Assembly (NCBI RefSeq): GCF_900103865.1
Contig: NZ_FNII01000010.1
Location: 94,759-158,758 of the forward strand
Length of the DNA stretch: 64,000 nucleotides
Direction of reading: 5' to 3'
DNA from: Vreelandella arcis
Lineage (GTDB): Bacteria > Pseudomonadota > Gammaproteobacteria > Pseudomonadales > Halomonadaceae
Shown here: positions 45,672 to 54,934 of the stretch, in pieces
How positions within the stretch are numbered: position 1 is the first letter of the stretch
Layout of the letters: the number at the start of each line of letters is the position of its first letter
The notes under the pieces: generated by a model
What the model saw: the letters and a program-made list of their open reading frames with translations, nothing else
Databases searched by the model: none
What the model was told of the DNA's origin: nothing
Translations under genes and position numbers: made by a program

Positions 45672-46127
45672 ATGACTAACGATGATCAATCTGCGGTGCT
45701 GGCATTTCCTCCCGCGAAGCCCGCCGCCATGGCCGCGGCAATGTATGACAAGCTTTGCTACCACACGGATGCCTGGGACGTGGCGCAGGATTTGGCTAAT
45801 GGTATTGCAGCTATTGTGGTGATCGATACACGCAGCTTTGAGCACTACTGTGCCGGGCATATTCCAGGGGCGATCAGCTTGCCGCATAAGGAAATGACAC
45901 CAGAGCGCTTGGCAGAGCTGGATAATACCCATGTTTATATCACTTACTGCGATGGTATTGGCTGTAACGGCTCTACCAAAGGCGCGTGGAAGCTGGCAAG
46001 TGCAGGGCTTCAGGCAAAAGAGCTGTTGGGCGGGTTGGATTTTTGGCGTCGTGACCAGCATCCCATCCAAGCAGGTGAGCAACGAGGAAGTTTAGTCAAT
46101 ACAGAGCCGGCGAAATGTGGGTGTTAG
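45672..46127 (+). CDS. Rhodanese-like domain protein
   Basis: A 151-residue single rhodanese domain with VVIDTRSFEHYCAGHIPGAI (residues 52-71) and an active-site loop YCDGIGCNGS near residue 97 carrying the probable sulfur-accepting cysteine. AAGGGG lies before the ATG. It is the second gene of a pair with the GNAT gene. It could transfer sulfur or reduce arsenate-like substrates; nothing in the context decides. Confidence 0.85.
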   Translation: MTNDDQSAVLAFPPAKPAAMAAAMYDKLCYHTDAWDVAQDLANGIAAIVVIDTRSFEHYCAGHIPGAISLPHKEMTPERLAELDNTHVYITYCDGIGCNGSTKGAWKLASAGLQAKELLGGLDFWRRDQHPIQAGEQRGSLVNTEPAKCGC

Positions 46128-46193
46128 GTAATTAAAATTATTTAAAATAGACTTTTCTATGTTGGGAAAAGTGAATTTGGAATCCGCATTTCA

Positions 46194-46814
46194 ATGATTT
46201 ATGCATCTTTTATCTATTTGTTGGCTGTGATTAGTCCAGGCCCTAATTTTGTGTTGGTTAGCCGTTATTCTTCTTTGGGAAACGTTAAGTACGGTTTTGC
46301 AGTCACTTTAGGTATTTGTACTGTCAGTATTTTCTTCTCGGTAATCTAGTTATTAGGCTTGGCTAGTGTTCTTCGCGCTTTTCCGTATTTTACTAATGTA
46401 TCTGTGGTCTTAGGCGCTGGTTATTTGATATTTATAGCATGCGTTATATTTAAGGGAACTCTTGAGGATGAAAGGTCAACGGACGGAGAGGCTCGGGTGT
46501 CTGAGAAAGATTCCTTTAAATTTTTTAATTCGTATCGCGTCGGTGTTTTGACGAATTTATTTAACATGAAAACCATAGCGTTTATGGTAAGCATTTACTC
46601 CGGTTTTCTTGCGGTTCCTCGTTCTATTTTTGAGCAAATTTTCATTGTGGTTGTTTGCAGTAGCTTAGAGTTCATTTGGTATTTTCTGGTTGCTTTGTTG
46701 TTCGGTAGTTCATTGGTTAGAGGTGTGTTTAATCGTTACAGGGTTTCAATAGATAGGGGGTTGTCTTTGTTCTTGGTTTTATTTGCAATGCAGAATATTT
46801 ATCATATTATTTAA
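46194..46814 (+). pseudogene. LysE-family transporter gene broken by an in-frame TAG
   Basis: Starting at the ATG at 46194 the frame encodes MIYASFIYLLAVISPGPNF, the LysE/RhtB N-terminus with its SPGPNF signature. It then meets a TAG at 46347-46349 after 51 codons and continues open to a TAA at 46812-46814, with normal hydrophobic helices. The full length of about 206 residues fits the family, so one base change separates it from an intact gene. The DNA is markedly AT-rich, which points to horizontal acquisition. Confidence 0.75.
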
Positions 46815-46853
46815 TAACTTTAAGTGACAGTGTTGGAGTGTAGTTTCAAATAG

Positions 46854-47408
46854 TTAACGTGGCTTTTCCTGCCCAGAATGGTACTGCTCAATTGATGTCT
46901 CTAAATGTTTTGCGTTGGCTTGAGAGCAGAGTAAGTAATCACTCTCCGGCAGCTTGCACACATCCACCCACTGGCCATTGACCAGCTCGGCCAGTCGCTT
47001 GGGGCTTAGGCGCACGGCGCTATTGGGCGAGCCGGCGGCGGGGAGCACTTCGTCAAAGGCGTGGAGCGATTCATCGCAGTACACCGGCAGGTCGGTGGCG
47101 AGGCCAAACGGACAAACCCCGCCCACCGGGTGACTGGTGAGTTCCATCACCGTCTCGGCGTCGAGCATTTTGGCTTTGCCACCAAAGGTCTCGCGAATCT
47201 TGCGGTTATCGATACGCGCGTTGCCGCTAGCGACAATCAGCAGCGGCTTTTCACCCACTCGAAACGCCAGGGTTTTGGCAATTTGACCAGGTTCTACGCC
47301 GTGGGCGTCGGCGGCGAGCTGCACCGTGGCGGTGCTGGCTTCAAGCTCCTCGATGGTCACATCCGGTGCATGCTCGGCAAAAAACTGGCGAACGGTCTCG
47401 ACGCTCAT
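46854..47408 (-). CDS. YbaK/EbsC-family aminoacyl-tRNA deacylase
   Basis: A 184-residue protein of the YbaK/ProX fold, which clears mischarged tRNAs such as Cys-tRNAPro. It has AKTLAFRVGEKPLLIVASG (residues 44-62), the family lysine within that block, and the GGVCPFGL region near residue 97. It lies upstream-facing next to codA on the same strand, ending 39 bp before the AT-rich LysE pseudogene (convergent). Confidence 0.85.
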   Translation of the reverse strand: MSVETVRQFFAEHAPDVTIEELEASTATVQLAADAHGVEPGQIAKTLAFRVGEKPLLIVASGNARIDNRKIRETFGGKAKMLDAETVMELTSHPVGGVCPFGLATDLPVYCDESLHAFDEVLPAAGSPNSAVRLSPKRLAELVNGQWVDVCKLPESDYLLCSQANAKHLETSIEQYHSGQEKPR

Positions 47409-47458
47409 CGTGGCTCCTTTAAGTCGGCGAAATAACTAACCTAACGTGGACTTGAACA

Positions 47459-48712
47459 TTAGCCAAGCCACGGGGGCGTGGTGATCCTGGCGGGTTCGAG
47501 CTGCATGATGATCTCGCCGTGGCGTACCGAGAGTAGTACGTCGCCCTGGGTGCGCAACACGCTGTAATCGTCCTCGCCGTCCAGCAGGTTGAAGCTGGCG
47601 GGTTTGCCCACCTCAATGCCGTAGTGCTCCTCAATATTGAGCGTGCGGGCGCTGTTATCAGTAATCAGCGAAAGTGCCTGGCTGAAGTCCTGATAGCCCA
47701 TCATATGGCAGATATGCAGGCCAAAATCTAGCGTGCGCAGCAGCTTGCCGTTACCCAGCGAGTACCAGGGGTCGACGATGGAATCTTCGGCCAAACACAC
47801 GTTGATGCCTGCGTCGTTGAGCTCTTTCACGCGGGTCACGCCGCGGCGTTTGGGGTAGCTGTCGAAGCGACCTTGCAGGTGGATGCTTTCGGTCGGGCAG
47901 GAGACAAAGTTGATGCCCGAGCGTTTAAGCAACAGAAACAGCTTGGAGCAGTAGGCGTTATTGTAGGAGTGCATGGCGGTGGTATGGCTGGCGGTCACGC
48001 GGCTACCCAAGTCGTGACGCAGTGCTTCATAAGCCAGAACTTCAAGAAACCGCGAGTTGGGGTCGTCGATTTCGTCGCAGTGTACGTCCACCAAGCGGTC
48101 GTACTTGATCGCCAGTTCTATTACCCTCTCCATGGAGGCCACGCCCAGCTCGCGGGTGTATTCAAAGTGGGGGATGCCGCCGACCACATCGGCGCCGATC
48201 TCCAGCGCTTCTTCCAACAGTTTGTCACCGCCGGGGTAGGAGAGCAGGCCGTCTTGCGGAAAGGCGACGACCTGGATGTCGATCTTATCTTTCAGTTCAT
48301 CGCGCAGGGCGCACAGCGTTTTGATCCCCACCAGGCTAGGATCGCTGGTATCCGCATGGGTGCGCACAAACTGAACGCCGTTACCGATCAGCAAATTAAG
48401 CGTTTTCAGCGCACGCTCGCGAATATCCGCTTCGGTAAGCATGGGCTTGCGCTCGCCCCAGCGTTCGATGCCTTCAAACAGTGTGCCGCTCTGATTCCAG
48501 TTGGGATCCCCTGCCGTCAGTGCCGCGTCCAAATGAATATGCGGCTCAACAAACGGCGCGCAGAGTAATTTGCCCCCCGCGTCGATTTGTCCTTCGCTTG
48601 CGGTTTGCGGGGCGTCCTGGGCGGTAATCGCGCTGAACGTGCCGCTGTCTATCTCGACGCGGTAAAGCTCTGGGGATTGGCGCAAACGGGCGTTTATGAT
48701 CTGCATGCTCAT
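47459..48712 (-). CDS. codA: Cytosine deaminase
   Basis: A 417-residue amidohydrolase that converts cytosine to uracil and ammonia. Metal ligands are visible in EPHIHLD (His58, His60), the VHCDEIDD block (histidine and catalytic glutamate near residue 215), SHTTAMHSYN and the LAEDSIVDPW aspartate. The NQSGTLFEGIERW segment is diagnostic for CodA. It is preceded by codB by 17 bp, giving a codBA operon as in E. coli (permease first). Confidence 0.92.
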   Translation of the reverse strand: MSMQIINARLRQSPELYRVEIDSGTFSAITAQDAPQTASEGQIDAGGKLLCAPFVEPHIHLDAALTAGDPNWNQSGTLFEGIERWGERKPMLTEADIRERALKTLNLLIGNGVQFVRTHADTSDPSLVGIKTLCALRDELKDKIDIQVVAFPQDGLLSYPGGDKLLEEALEIGADVVGGIPHFEYTRELGVASMERVIELAIKYDRLVDVHCDEIDDPNSRFLEVLAYEALRHDLGSRVTASHTTAMHSYNNAYCSKLFLLLKRSGINFVSCPTESIHLQGRFDSYPKRRGVTRVKELNDAGINVCLAEDSIVDPWYSLGNGKLLRTLDFGLHICHMMGYQDFSQALSLITDNSARTLNIEEHYGIEVGKPASFNLLDGEDDYSVLRTQGDVLLSVRHGEIIMQLEPARITTPPWLG

Positions 48713-48729
48713 ATAAAAAAGGGGCTCAC

Positions 48730-49995
48730 TTATTGTTTAGCGGGGGAAGGAAGCGTATCGCCAAGCGTAGCGTGCTTGACGCGCAGTAGCACGCCGTAGC
48801 TGGCTGCCGCCACCGCAACACCCACCAGCGGGGGCAATAACGGTGAAAAGTAGGCCGCCCCGGCGCCTAATGCATAGGCGGCTAACCCACGGCGATTAAA
48901 GTCAGGGAGTGCCGCGGAGTCCAGCGCGGGGTAGCGGCCTTTATGTTTGAGCCAGAAGTCCGCCATGATCACCCCGCCCATGGGCGGAATAAAGGTGCCC
49001 AGTAACACTAAGAAAGGAATCAGTAGGTTGTACATGCCGCATACCGCCAGCACGGTGCCAATGGCTGCACCGCCTACCGTCACCAAACGGCGCTTTTCGG
49101 TGCGCAGCAAATTACAGCCCGCCACGGCGAAGTTATAGATGGTGTTGTCTTGGGTGGTCCAAATATTCAGAAACAGCATTAGCACGGCGATGGTGACAAA
49201 TCCTTGGGCGATGAGCACATCGACGATATCTGCCTGTTGATAAATCATGGTGCCCAGCGCCCCGGTGAGCACCATCAGGCCGTTACCCACAAAAAACGCC
49301 GCTAATGTTGCAACCACAGCAATTTTGGGTGTTTTAGCGAAGCGGCTCCAGTTGGTCGCTTGGGTGCCGCCGCTAATAAAGGTGCCGATAATTACGGTAA
49401 TCGCCGCCGCCACGCTCATGCTTTCCGTAGGCGTTTGTTGGCTTAGCCCGGCAAACCCGCGCACATCGACCAGACCGGTAAACAGGCTGATGACGATAAA
49501 CAGCATCATGACCGGGACGGCAAAGCGCGACAGCCAGTCCATGCCCTTGTAGCCAATCATGGCGGTTACGCAAAAACCGAACCCAAATAGCACCATTAAG
49601 GGGATTTCCAGCCATTCCGGCATCCCAGTGGTGCGCACCAACACCAGGGCGACGGTGGCGGTGCCCCAGGCGTACCAGCCAATCTGGGTAAAACCGAGAA
49701 TAAAATCGGACAGCTTGCTGCCTTTCTCGCCAAAGCAGAAACGCCCCATCAGCACCGAGGTGAGACCGCTTTGACAGGCGATATAGGCGAGCGCTGCTGC
49801 GTAAGCCCCCAGCAGCAGGTTGCCGATGACGATAATCCACAGCAGTTGGCCAATCGAGAAGGCCTGCCCCAGGGTGCCCCCTGCCCACATGGTGGCAGTA
49901 AAAAACGTAAAGCCCAGCAGAACGGCAGACGTGGAAAGCAGGCCCTTGCGGGCCCTGGCAGGGACTTCACTGAGCGGATAATCAGAGGGGTTCAT
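48730..49995 (-). CDS. codB: Cytosine permease
   Basis: A 421-residue NCS1-family transporter with about twelve helices that brings cytosine into the cell for CodA. Features include PLSEVPARARKGLLSTSAVL at the start and FLNIWTTQDNTIYNFAVAG near residue 280. The intact gene shares its first 83 codons with a truncated copy at 57430-57679. AGGAGCC lies upstream of the ATG. Confidence 0.92.
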   Translation of the reverse strand: MNPSDYPLSEVPARARKGLLSTSAVLLGFTFFTATMWAGGTLGQAFSIGQLLWIIVIGNLLLGAYAAALAYIACQSGLTSVLMGRFCFGEKGSKLSDFILGFTQIGWYAWGTATVALVLVRTTGMPEWLEIPLMVLFGFGFCVTAMIGYKGMDWLSRFAVPVMMLFIVISLFTGLVDVRGFAGLSQQTPTESMSVAAAITVIIGTFISGGTQATNWSRFAKTPKIAVVATLAAFFVGNGLMVLTGALGTMIYQQADIVDVLIAQGFVTIAVLMLFLNIWTTQDNTIYNFAVAGCNLLRTEKRRLVTVGGAAIGTVLAVCGMYNLLIPFLVLLGTFIPPMGGVIMADFWLKHKGRYPALDSAALPDFNRRGLAAYALGAGAAYFSPLLPPLVGVAVAAASYGVLLRVKHATLGDTLPSPAKQ

Positions 49996-50159
49996 GGCAG
50001 GCTCCTAATGGATGAGTGTTTCCTCTATTCTCTTAATATAGGCAAACCTCGTGCCAAGTGATTATTTAGTGGTTTAAAGGGCTGTCGACGATTAATCCGC
50101 GTATTAACGTTTCGACAACGCCGTTGTATCCATCCGCCAATGAATATTGCTTGGGATCC
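49746..50159. repeat. 414-bp direct repeat, left copy (codB 5' end to tetR 3' end)
   Basis: Bases 49746-50159 align without gaps to 57430-57843, with 19 mismatches by my count (about 95% identity). The repeat holds the first 83 codons of codB, the codB-tetR spacer and the last codons of tetR. Sixteen of the mismatches lie in codB, only three in the rest. In this copy codB continues intact to the left, and tetR is cut at the right end at a GGATCC. Confidence 0.93.
50066..50159 (-). pseudogene. 3' end of a tetR gene (cut)
   Basis: The last 31 codons of the TetR gene found intact at 57750-58379, ending LIRGLIVDSPLNH and the same stop. The gene is cut at 50159, where sequence of an unrelated MFS transporter begins. 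It cannot be expressed as a regulator. Confidence 0.9.
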
Positions 50160-50352
50160 AGTCGCCGAGCCAGCCCCAGACATTTGGCGCAACGATCTTG
50201 GTCACCTGAATGGTCGCCATTAACGTGGTAATTTGCAGGTAGGAAAATCCCTGTCCTTCGAGATACAGGGGGCAATAAGGCAAAAAACCGCCAAGGAGAG
50301 CGAATAACCAGAAATAGAGATTGAAAAGTCGAAAGTAAATGGCAAGCCTCTT
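50155..50352 (-). pseudogene. N-terminal fragment of an MFS transporter (MFS_1-like)
   Basis: On the minus strand 66 open codons encode LYFWLFALLGGFLPYCPLYL followed by EGQGFSYLQITTLMATIQVT and IVAPNVWGWLGDW. This is the start of an MFS_1-like/HcaT-type permease, including the cytoplasmic WGWLGD loop motif. The fragment stops at the repeat junction, and its start codon is not apparent (TGA at 50353-50355). It shows that the inserted segment came from a site where this permease gene lay next to the ydc operon. Confidence 0.65.
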
Positions 50353-50462
50353 TCAGACTATCGAAAAGCCATGGCGTCAGGCGTTGGGCAGGGCGCACAA
50401 AAACATGGAGCGCCAGAGGCGGCGTTATCAAGCCCTACAGGGATGATTCATGGCCAATTTTA

Positions 50463-50489
50463 AAAGGCCCTACTTCCCCCGGAGGGCTT
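50463..50489 (-). terminator. Probable terminator after patD
   Basis: On the minus strand GCCCT and AGGGC pair around CCGGGGGAAGT and are followed by CTTTTAAAA, about 55 bp beyond the patD stop. Confidence 0.5.
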
Positions 50490-50543
50490 ACTCCAGCCGT
50501 TAGACCCTAGGAGTAACCAACTTCCATGCAATGGGTGGTGTTG

Positions 50544-52019
50544 TCAGGCGTACTTTATCATCACATGGCGCACAGTAGTGTAGTCTTCTAGTGAGTACAT
50601 GGACATGTCCTTACCGTAGCCGGATTGCTTCATACCTCCATGAGGCATTTCGTTAACCAGCATAAAATGGCAGTTAACCCAGGTACAGCCATAGCGCAAT
50701 CGTGACGACACATCCATGGCGCGGCTGACGTCATTGGTCCAGATGGATGAGGCCAACCCGTATTCCGAGTTGTTGGCCCAAGCCACCACATCATCGGACT
50801 CATCAAAGCGGGTCACCGAGACCACAGGGCCGAAAACCTCACGCCGCACAATTTCATCGTTCTGGCGGGCGCCGGCAATGACTGTGGGCCGGTAGTAGAA
50901 TCCCGACCCCTCTGGCTTGCCATTGCCACCGCCGGTGGTGACTTCCATATGAGGCTGCTCCGCCGCCCGCTCCACAAAACTTGCCACGCGTTCCCGTTGG
51001 CGTTGAGAAATCAGCGGCGGAATCTCGTTTTCGTCATCATTGCTGCGATTGTAGGCGATGCTGGCAGCGGCGTCAGTCAGCTCCGCTACCAGACGATCGT
51101 AGATGCCGGCGCCGGCGTAGACCCGGCAGGCGGCGGTGCAGTCCTGGCCGGCATTGAAGTAACCAAAGGTACGCACGCCCTCGATTACCGCATCGAGGTC
51201 AGCATCGTCATAGACAATGACGGGGGCCTTACCTCCCAGCTCGAGGTGAGTCCGCTTTACGCTCTTCGCGGCGTTCGTGAGAATCTTCTTGCCGGTGGCA
51301 ATATCCCCGGTCAATGACACCATGTCCACCTCGGGGTGGGTTACCAGGGCATTGCCCACGCTTTCCCCCCGCCCCAGCACAATATTCAACACTCCCGGAG
51401 GCAGCTCTTCAGCGGCCACCCGGGCCAGCAGAAGGGAAGTCAGCGGGGTCTGCTCCGAGGGCTTGAGTACCACCGTGTTGCCGGCGGCCAGGGCGGGGCT
51501 GATCTTCCACGCCGCCATCATCAATGGATAGTTCCAGGGCGCGATGGATCCCACCACCCCTATGGCCTCGCGGCGGATCATGGAGGTATGACCTTCCATG
51601 TACTCACCGGCCGCGCTGCCCTGCAGGCATCGCGCGGCCCCGGCGAAGTAACGCAGGCAATCCACCACCGCCGGAATTTCCTCTGCCAGCACGATGTGGT
51701 AAGGCTTGCCGCAGTTGAGGGCCTCGAGTGCGGCAAATTCCTCACTCATCTGCTCAATCCGGTCCGCCAGCCGCAGCAGCAGAGTGGAACGTTCGCCCGG
51801 GGTGCTTCTGGACCAACCCGGAAACGCCTTGCGGGCAGCAGTCACAGCCTGGTGTACCTGCTCGTCGGTGGCCTCCTGCAGTCCTAGGATTCTGGTGCCG
51901 GTGCGCGGATTGAGTATGGGTTCCTCGGGACCGACTCCGTGCACCAGCGAGTTGCCGATGAGCATCCGGATATCTTGGGGAGACTGTCCCCGGAACTGAC
52001 CAGTTGTATTGGACATCAT
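50544..52019 (-). CDS. patD: Gamma-aminobutyraldehyde dehydrogenase
   Basis: A 491-residue NAD-dependent aldehyde dehydrogenase that oxidises 4-aminobutyraldehyde (from putrescine) to GABA. It follows E. coli PatD closely, including [20 protein letters not shown] and SMIRRE, the catalytic glutamate in [11 protein letters not shown] and cysteine in [11 protein letters not shown], and a shared C-terminal [19 protein letters not shown] precedes the first ATG. It is the last gene of the ydcSTUV-patD operon. Confidence 0.92.
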   Translation of the reverse strand: MMSNTTGQFRGQSPQDIRMLIGNSLVHGVGPEEPILNPRTGTRILGLQEATDEQVHQAVTAARKAFPGWSRSTPGERSTLLLRLADRIEQMSEEFAALEALNCGKPYHIVLAEEIPAVVDCLRYFAGAARCLQGSAAGEYMEGHTSMIRREAIGVVGSIAPWNYPLMMAAWKISPALAAGNTVVLKPSEQTPLTSLLLARVAAEELPPGVLNIVLGRGESVGNALVTHPEVDMVSLTGDIATGKKILTNAAKSVKRTHLELGGKAPVIVYDDADLDAVIEGVRTFGYFNAGQDCTAACRVYAGAGIYDRLVAELTDAAASIAYNRSNDDENEIPPLISQRQRERVASFVERAAEQPHMEVTTGGGNGKPEGSGFYYRPTVIAGARQNDEIVRREVFGPVVSVTRFDESDDVVAWANNSEYGLASSIWTNDVSRAMDVSSRLRYGCTWVNCHFMLVNEMPHGGMKQSGYGKDMSMYSLEDYTTVRHVMIKYA

Positions 52020-52048
52020 GGTTTCCTCGTCGTTGTCTCCGCCCCGTC

Positions 52049-52861
52049 CTACTTGCCTTGGCCAGCGATGGTTTCGCTGCCGCGAGTGAAGTAGTAGGCC
52101 ATCAGAATGGGTAGAAAGGTTATAATAACTACAAATACTGCCACCACGTTGGTGACCGGCCGTTGCCTTGGGCGCACCAGTTCGCTGAGCATCCAGATGG
52201 GCAGGGTTTCCTGCTGACCGGCAGTGAAAGTGGTGACAATGACCTCGTCAAAGGACAGAGCAAAGGCGAGCATGCCTCCTGCCAGCAGTGCGGTTGCCAG
52301 ATTGGGCAGCAATACGTGGCGAAACGTCTGGAAGCTGTTGGCGCCCAGATCCAGAGACGCCTCCAGCAAGGATGACGAGGTTCGCCGCAGGCGCGCCACG
52401 GCATTGTTGTAGACCACTACCACGCAGAAGGTGGCGTGCCCCAGCACTATGGTCCAGAAAGAGAAAGGAATACTGGCAATATCGAAGGCCGAACGCAGGG
52501 CAATGCCAGTCACCACGCCCGGCAGTGCAATAGGCAGGATTATCAGCAGTGATAGAACTTCCCGTCCGAAGAAACGGGTACGAGCAACGGCGGCCGCGGC
52601 CAGGGTTCCCAGTACAATAGCCGCGCCGGTGGCAATGCAGGCGATCTTAAGGGACAGCATGAAAGCATCCCAGATATCCTGGCGCTCCCACGCCACGGAG
52701 AACCATTTCAGGGTGTAGCCTGGGGGCGGAAACTGATAGCTTTTTTCTTCCGTGGTGAAAGCATAGAGAAAAATCAGCAACAGTGGCAGGTGCAGAAATA
52801 GCAGACCTGCGATCGCCGCTAGTTTCAGGCGCCGGGGTGCACCGGAACGGTTAAAGCGCAT
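52049..52861 (-). CDS. ydcV: Polyamine-type ABC transporter permease
   Basis: A 270-residue PotC-type permease with six helices and the EAA-type loop ([19 protein letters not shown], then [16 protein letters not shown]). The ATG at 52861 has GGGGGCC upstream and overlaps the end of ydcU by 11 bp; a longer frame beginning with TTG is not supported. It forms the transmembrane channel with YdcU. 29 bp separate it from patD. Confidence 0.9.
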   Translation of the reverse strand: MRFNRSGAPRRLKLAAIAGLLFLHLPLLLIFLYAFTTEEKSYQFPPPGYTLKWFSVAWERQDIWDAFMLSLKIACIATGAAIVLGTLAAAAVARTRFFGREVLSLLIILPIALPGVVTGIALRSAFDIASIPFSFWTIVLGHATFCVVVVYNNAVARLRRTSSSLLEASLDLGANSFQTFRHVLLPNLATALLAGGMLAFALSFDEVIVTTFTAGQQETLPIWMLSELVRPRQRPVTNVVAVFVVIITFLPILMAYYFTRGSETIAGQGK

Positions 52862-53798
52862 TAAAGGCCCCCATACGTTTGGCAATCCAAAGATAGATGG
52901 CCATCACCACGATAGGCACCATGGAGAAGGCTGCGGCCATGGGCAGGTTGCCCGCCGTGCCCTGGTGCACATACACCGCCTGACCGATGAACAGGCGTGA
53001 CGATCCGACGATCTGGGGTGCAATGTAGTCCCCCAGCGTCAGTGAGAAGGTGAAAATGGAGCCGGCAACAATGCCCGGAAGCGCAAGCGGGAAAATAATC
53101 TTGCGGAAGGTCTGACCGGGACGGGCGCCCAGGTCACTGGAGGCATCCAGCATGGAAACGGGTACCCGCTCCAGTGCTGCCTGTATCGGCAGGATCATGA
53201 ATGGTAGCCATAGATACAGGAATACCAGAAAGGTGCCAATATAACTGAAGGCTAGCGACGGCCCACCAATGACCGGCAGCGACAACAGCGCCTCGATCAG
53301 TGGACTGAGACCAACCTTACTGACACCCCAGTTGAGGACTCCCTCGTTGGCCAGGATCAGTTTCCAGGCGTACACCCGCACCAGATAGCTGGACCACAGC
53401 GGCAGCATCACCGCAATAAAGAACAGTGCCTTCACCCAGCCCCGGGCATAGCGGGCAGCATAGTAGGCTATGGGGAAAGCGATTATGGCGGAAGTCACCG
53501 TCACTGTCGCCGCCATCAGCACAGTGCGCAGCACAATGTCCAGGTTCGATGGCCGCAGCAGCTCCAGATAGGTTTTGAAGGTGAACTCCCTGACGATCCG
53601 CCCGGAAAACTCGTCGATGGAATAGAAGCTCTGCACCAGCAGGGCCAGCAGCGAGCCCACGTACACCACTCCGATCCAGAACAAGGGCGGGCCCAGCAAC
53701 AGCGCTAGCAGAATCGCCGGGCGGCGATAGAACAGATCCGACAGACGCCCCCAAACCCCGCCGCGAGCCGGGGTTACGCTCGCATCCCGGGTGTTCAT
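52851..53798 (-). CDS. ydcU: Polyamine-type ABC transporter permease
   Basis: A 315-residue PotB-type permease with an N-terminal arm and six helices. The EAA loop is [20 protein letters not shown] near residue 214. Its start overlaps the ydcT stop by 4 bp (ATGA), and its end overlaps ydcV by 11 bp, so translation of the three genes is coupled. Confidence 0.9.
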   Translation of the reverse strand: MNTRDASVTPARGGVWGRLSDLFYRRPAILLALLLGPPLFWIGVVYVGSLLALLVQSFYSIDEFSGRIVREFTFKTYLELLRPSNLDIVLRTVLMAATVTVTSAIIAFPIAYYAARYARGWVKALFFIAVMLPLWSSYLVRVYAWKLILANEGVLNWGVSKVGLSPLIEALLSLPVIGGPSLAFSYIGTFLVFLYLWLPFMILPIQAALERVPVSMLDASSDLGARPGQTFRKIIFPLALPGIVAGSIFTFSLTLGDYIAPQIVGSSRLFIGQAVYVHQGTAGNLPMAAAFSMVPIVVMAIYLWIAKRMGAFNAL

Positions 53799-54877
53799 AC
53801 CTGCTTCATCCCGTGCATGTCATCCAGACGCCAGCGAACATGTGCCGTCCTGCCCACCACGGGCTCGACGCCCACAGCCGGCATCGCCAAGGCCAGTTCG
53901 GTGTCCTTGACCGCGAGAACACAGCGGCGGGTGGCACCCTGATACTGCACGTGGCGCACTTCGCCCGTTACATCAATGGTGCCCGCTTCATCCGAAAGGC
54001 CCTCTGGCGCAAGACGTATCTTCTCGGGACGCAGGCTCCAAAGTCCGGAGGGCGCGCCAATGCGCTCACAGAAAGCCGGCTCCAGGATATTCGAGGAGCC
54101 CACGAAATCAGCAACAAAGCGGGTCTCGGGACGCTCATAGATATCCACGGGAGTTCCCACCTGTACCACCCTACCCTGATTGAACACTGCCACCCGGTCA
54201 CTCATGGAAAGGGCCTCACTCTGATCATGAGTGACAAACACGAAGGTAATTCCCAGCTCCCGTTGCAGGGACTTGAGTTCAACTTGCATCTGCTCCCGCA
54301 GTTTCAAATCCAGGGCCCCCAGGGGCTCATCCAGCAACAGCACCTTGGGGCGGTTGATCAACGCCCGGGCCAGGGCAACACGCTGGCGCTGCCCCCCGGA
54401 CAGCTGGCCTGGTTCCCGATCGACGAATTCCGACAGCCGCACCAGTTCAAGTGTCTCTTCCGCTTGGCGACGGCGTTCCTTTTTGCCGACACCACGAATC
54501 ATCAGACCGTAGGCAACGTTGTCCACAACATTCATATGGGGAAACAGAGCGTAATCCTGAAACACTGTATTGACCGAACGGCGATAGGGGGGAATCCCGT
54601 CCACCTGCTCCCCGAAAATGGCAATGTGTCCGGCGGTAGGCTGTTCGAAGCCTGCCACCAGCCGCAGACAGGTAGTCTTGCCGGAGCCAGACGGTCCCAG
54701 CATTCCGAAGAACTCCCCTTCATGAACGGTCAGATCCACCTGATCCACTGCCTTGACCGCATCAAAGTGCCGGCTAACACTTGCCAGACTAACTGCGGCT
54801 GGAAACGATGCCTCTTGGCTTGATGACACTTGGCGGGCATTTTCTGGCATGGCGATCAACACCGTATTCTGTTGCAT
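53795..54877 (-). CDS. ydcT: Polyamine-type ABC transporter ATPase
   Basis: A 360-residue PotA-type ATPase. It has Walker A GPSGSGKTT (near residue 61), the signature LSGGQRQRVALARAL, Walker B VLLLDEPLGALD, the H-loop THDQSEAL and a C-terminal TOBE-like regulatory domain. GGGAG precedes the ATG. It energises import by YdcUV with the binding protein YdcS. Confidence 0.93.
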   Translation of the reverse strand: MQQNTVLIAMPENARQVSSSQEASFPAAVSLASVSRHFDAVKAVDQVDLTVHEGEFFGMLGPSGSGKTTCLRLVAGFEQPTAGHIAIFGEQVDGIPPYRRSVNTVFQDYALFPHMNVVDNVAYGLMIRGVGKKERRRQAEETLELVRLSEFVDREPGQLSGGQRQRVALARALINRPKVLLLDEPLGALDLKLREQMQVELKSLQRELGITFVFVTHDQSEALSMSDRVAVFNQGRVVQVGTPVDIYERPETRFVADFVGSSNILEPAFCERIGAPSGLWSLRPEKIRLAPEGLSDEAGTIDVTGEVRHVQYQGATRRCVLAVKDTELALAMPAVGVEPVVGRTAHVRWRLDDMHGMKQV

Positions 54878-54934
54878 AATGAACTCCCTGTGCCGGCACC
54901 ACAGCGGTGCTGCCGGGAGGCTGGGCTCTGTTTT

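Noticed and set aside
47873..48568. 231-codon open frame opposite codA
   Set aside because: codA is complete with its metal ligands. The antisense product has the low-complexity look of a shadow.
50154..50159. GGATCC exactly at the joint of the left repeat, as if a cloning site
   Set aside because: The same six bases occur in the intact tetR copy at 57838-57843, so the site is native to the gene and not evidence of a vector.
53813..54823. 336-codon open frame on the plus strand
   Set aside because: It lies entirely opposite ydcT, which has all ABC ATPase motifs. The plus-strand product has no domain or ribosome site.
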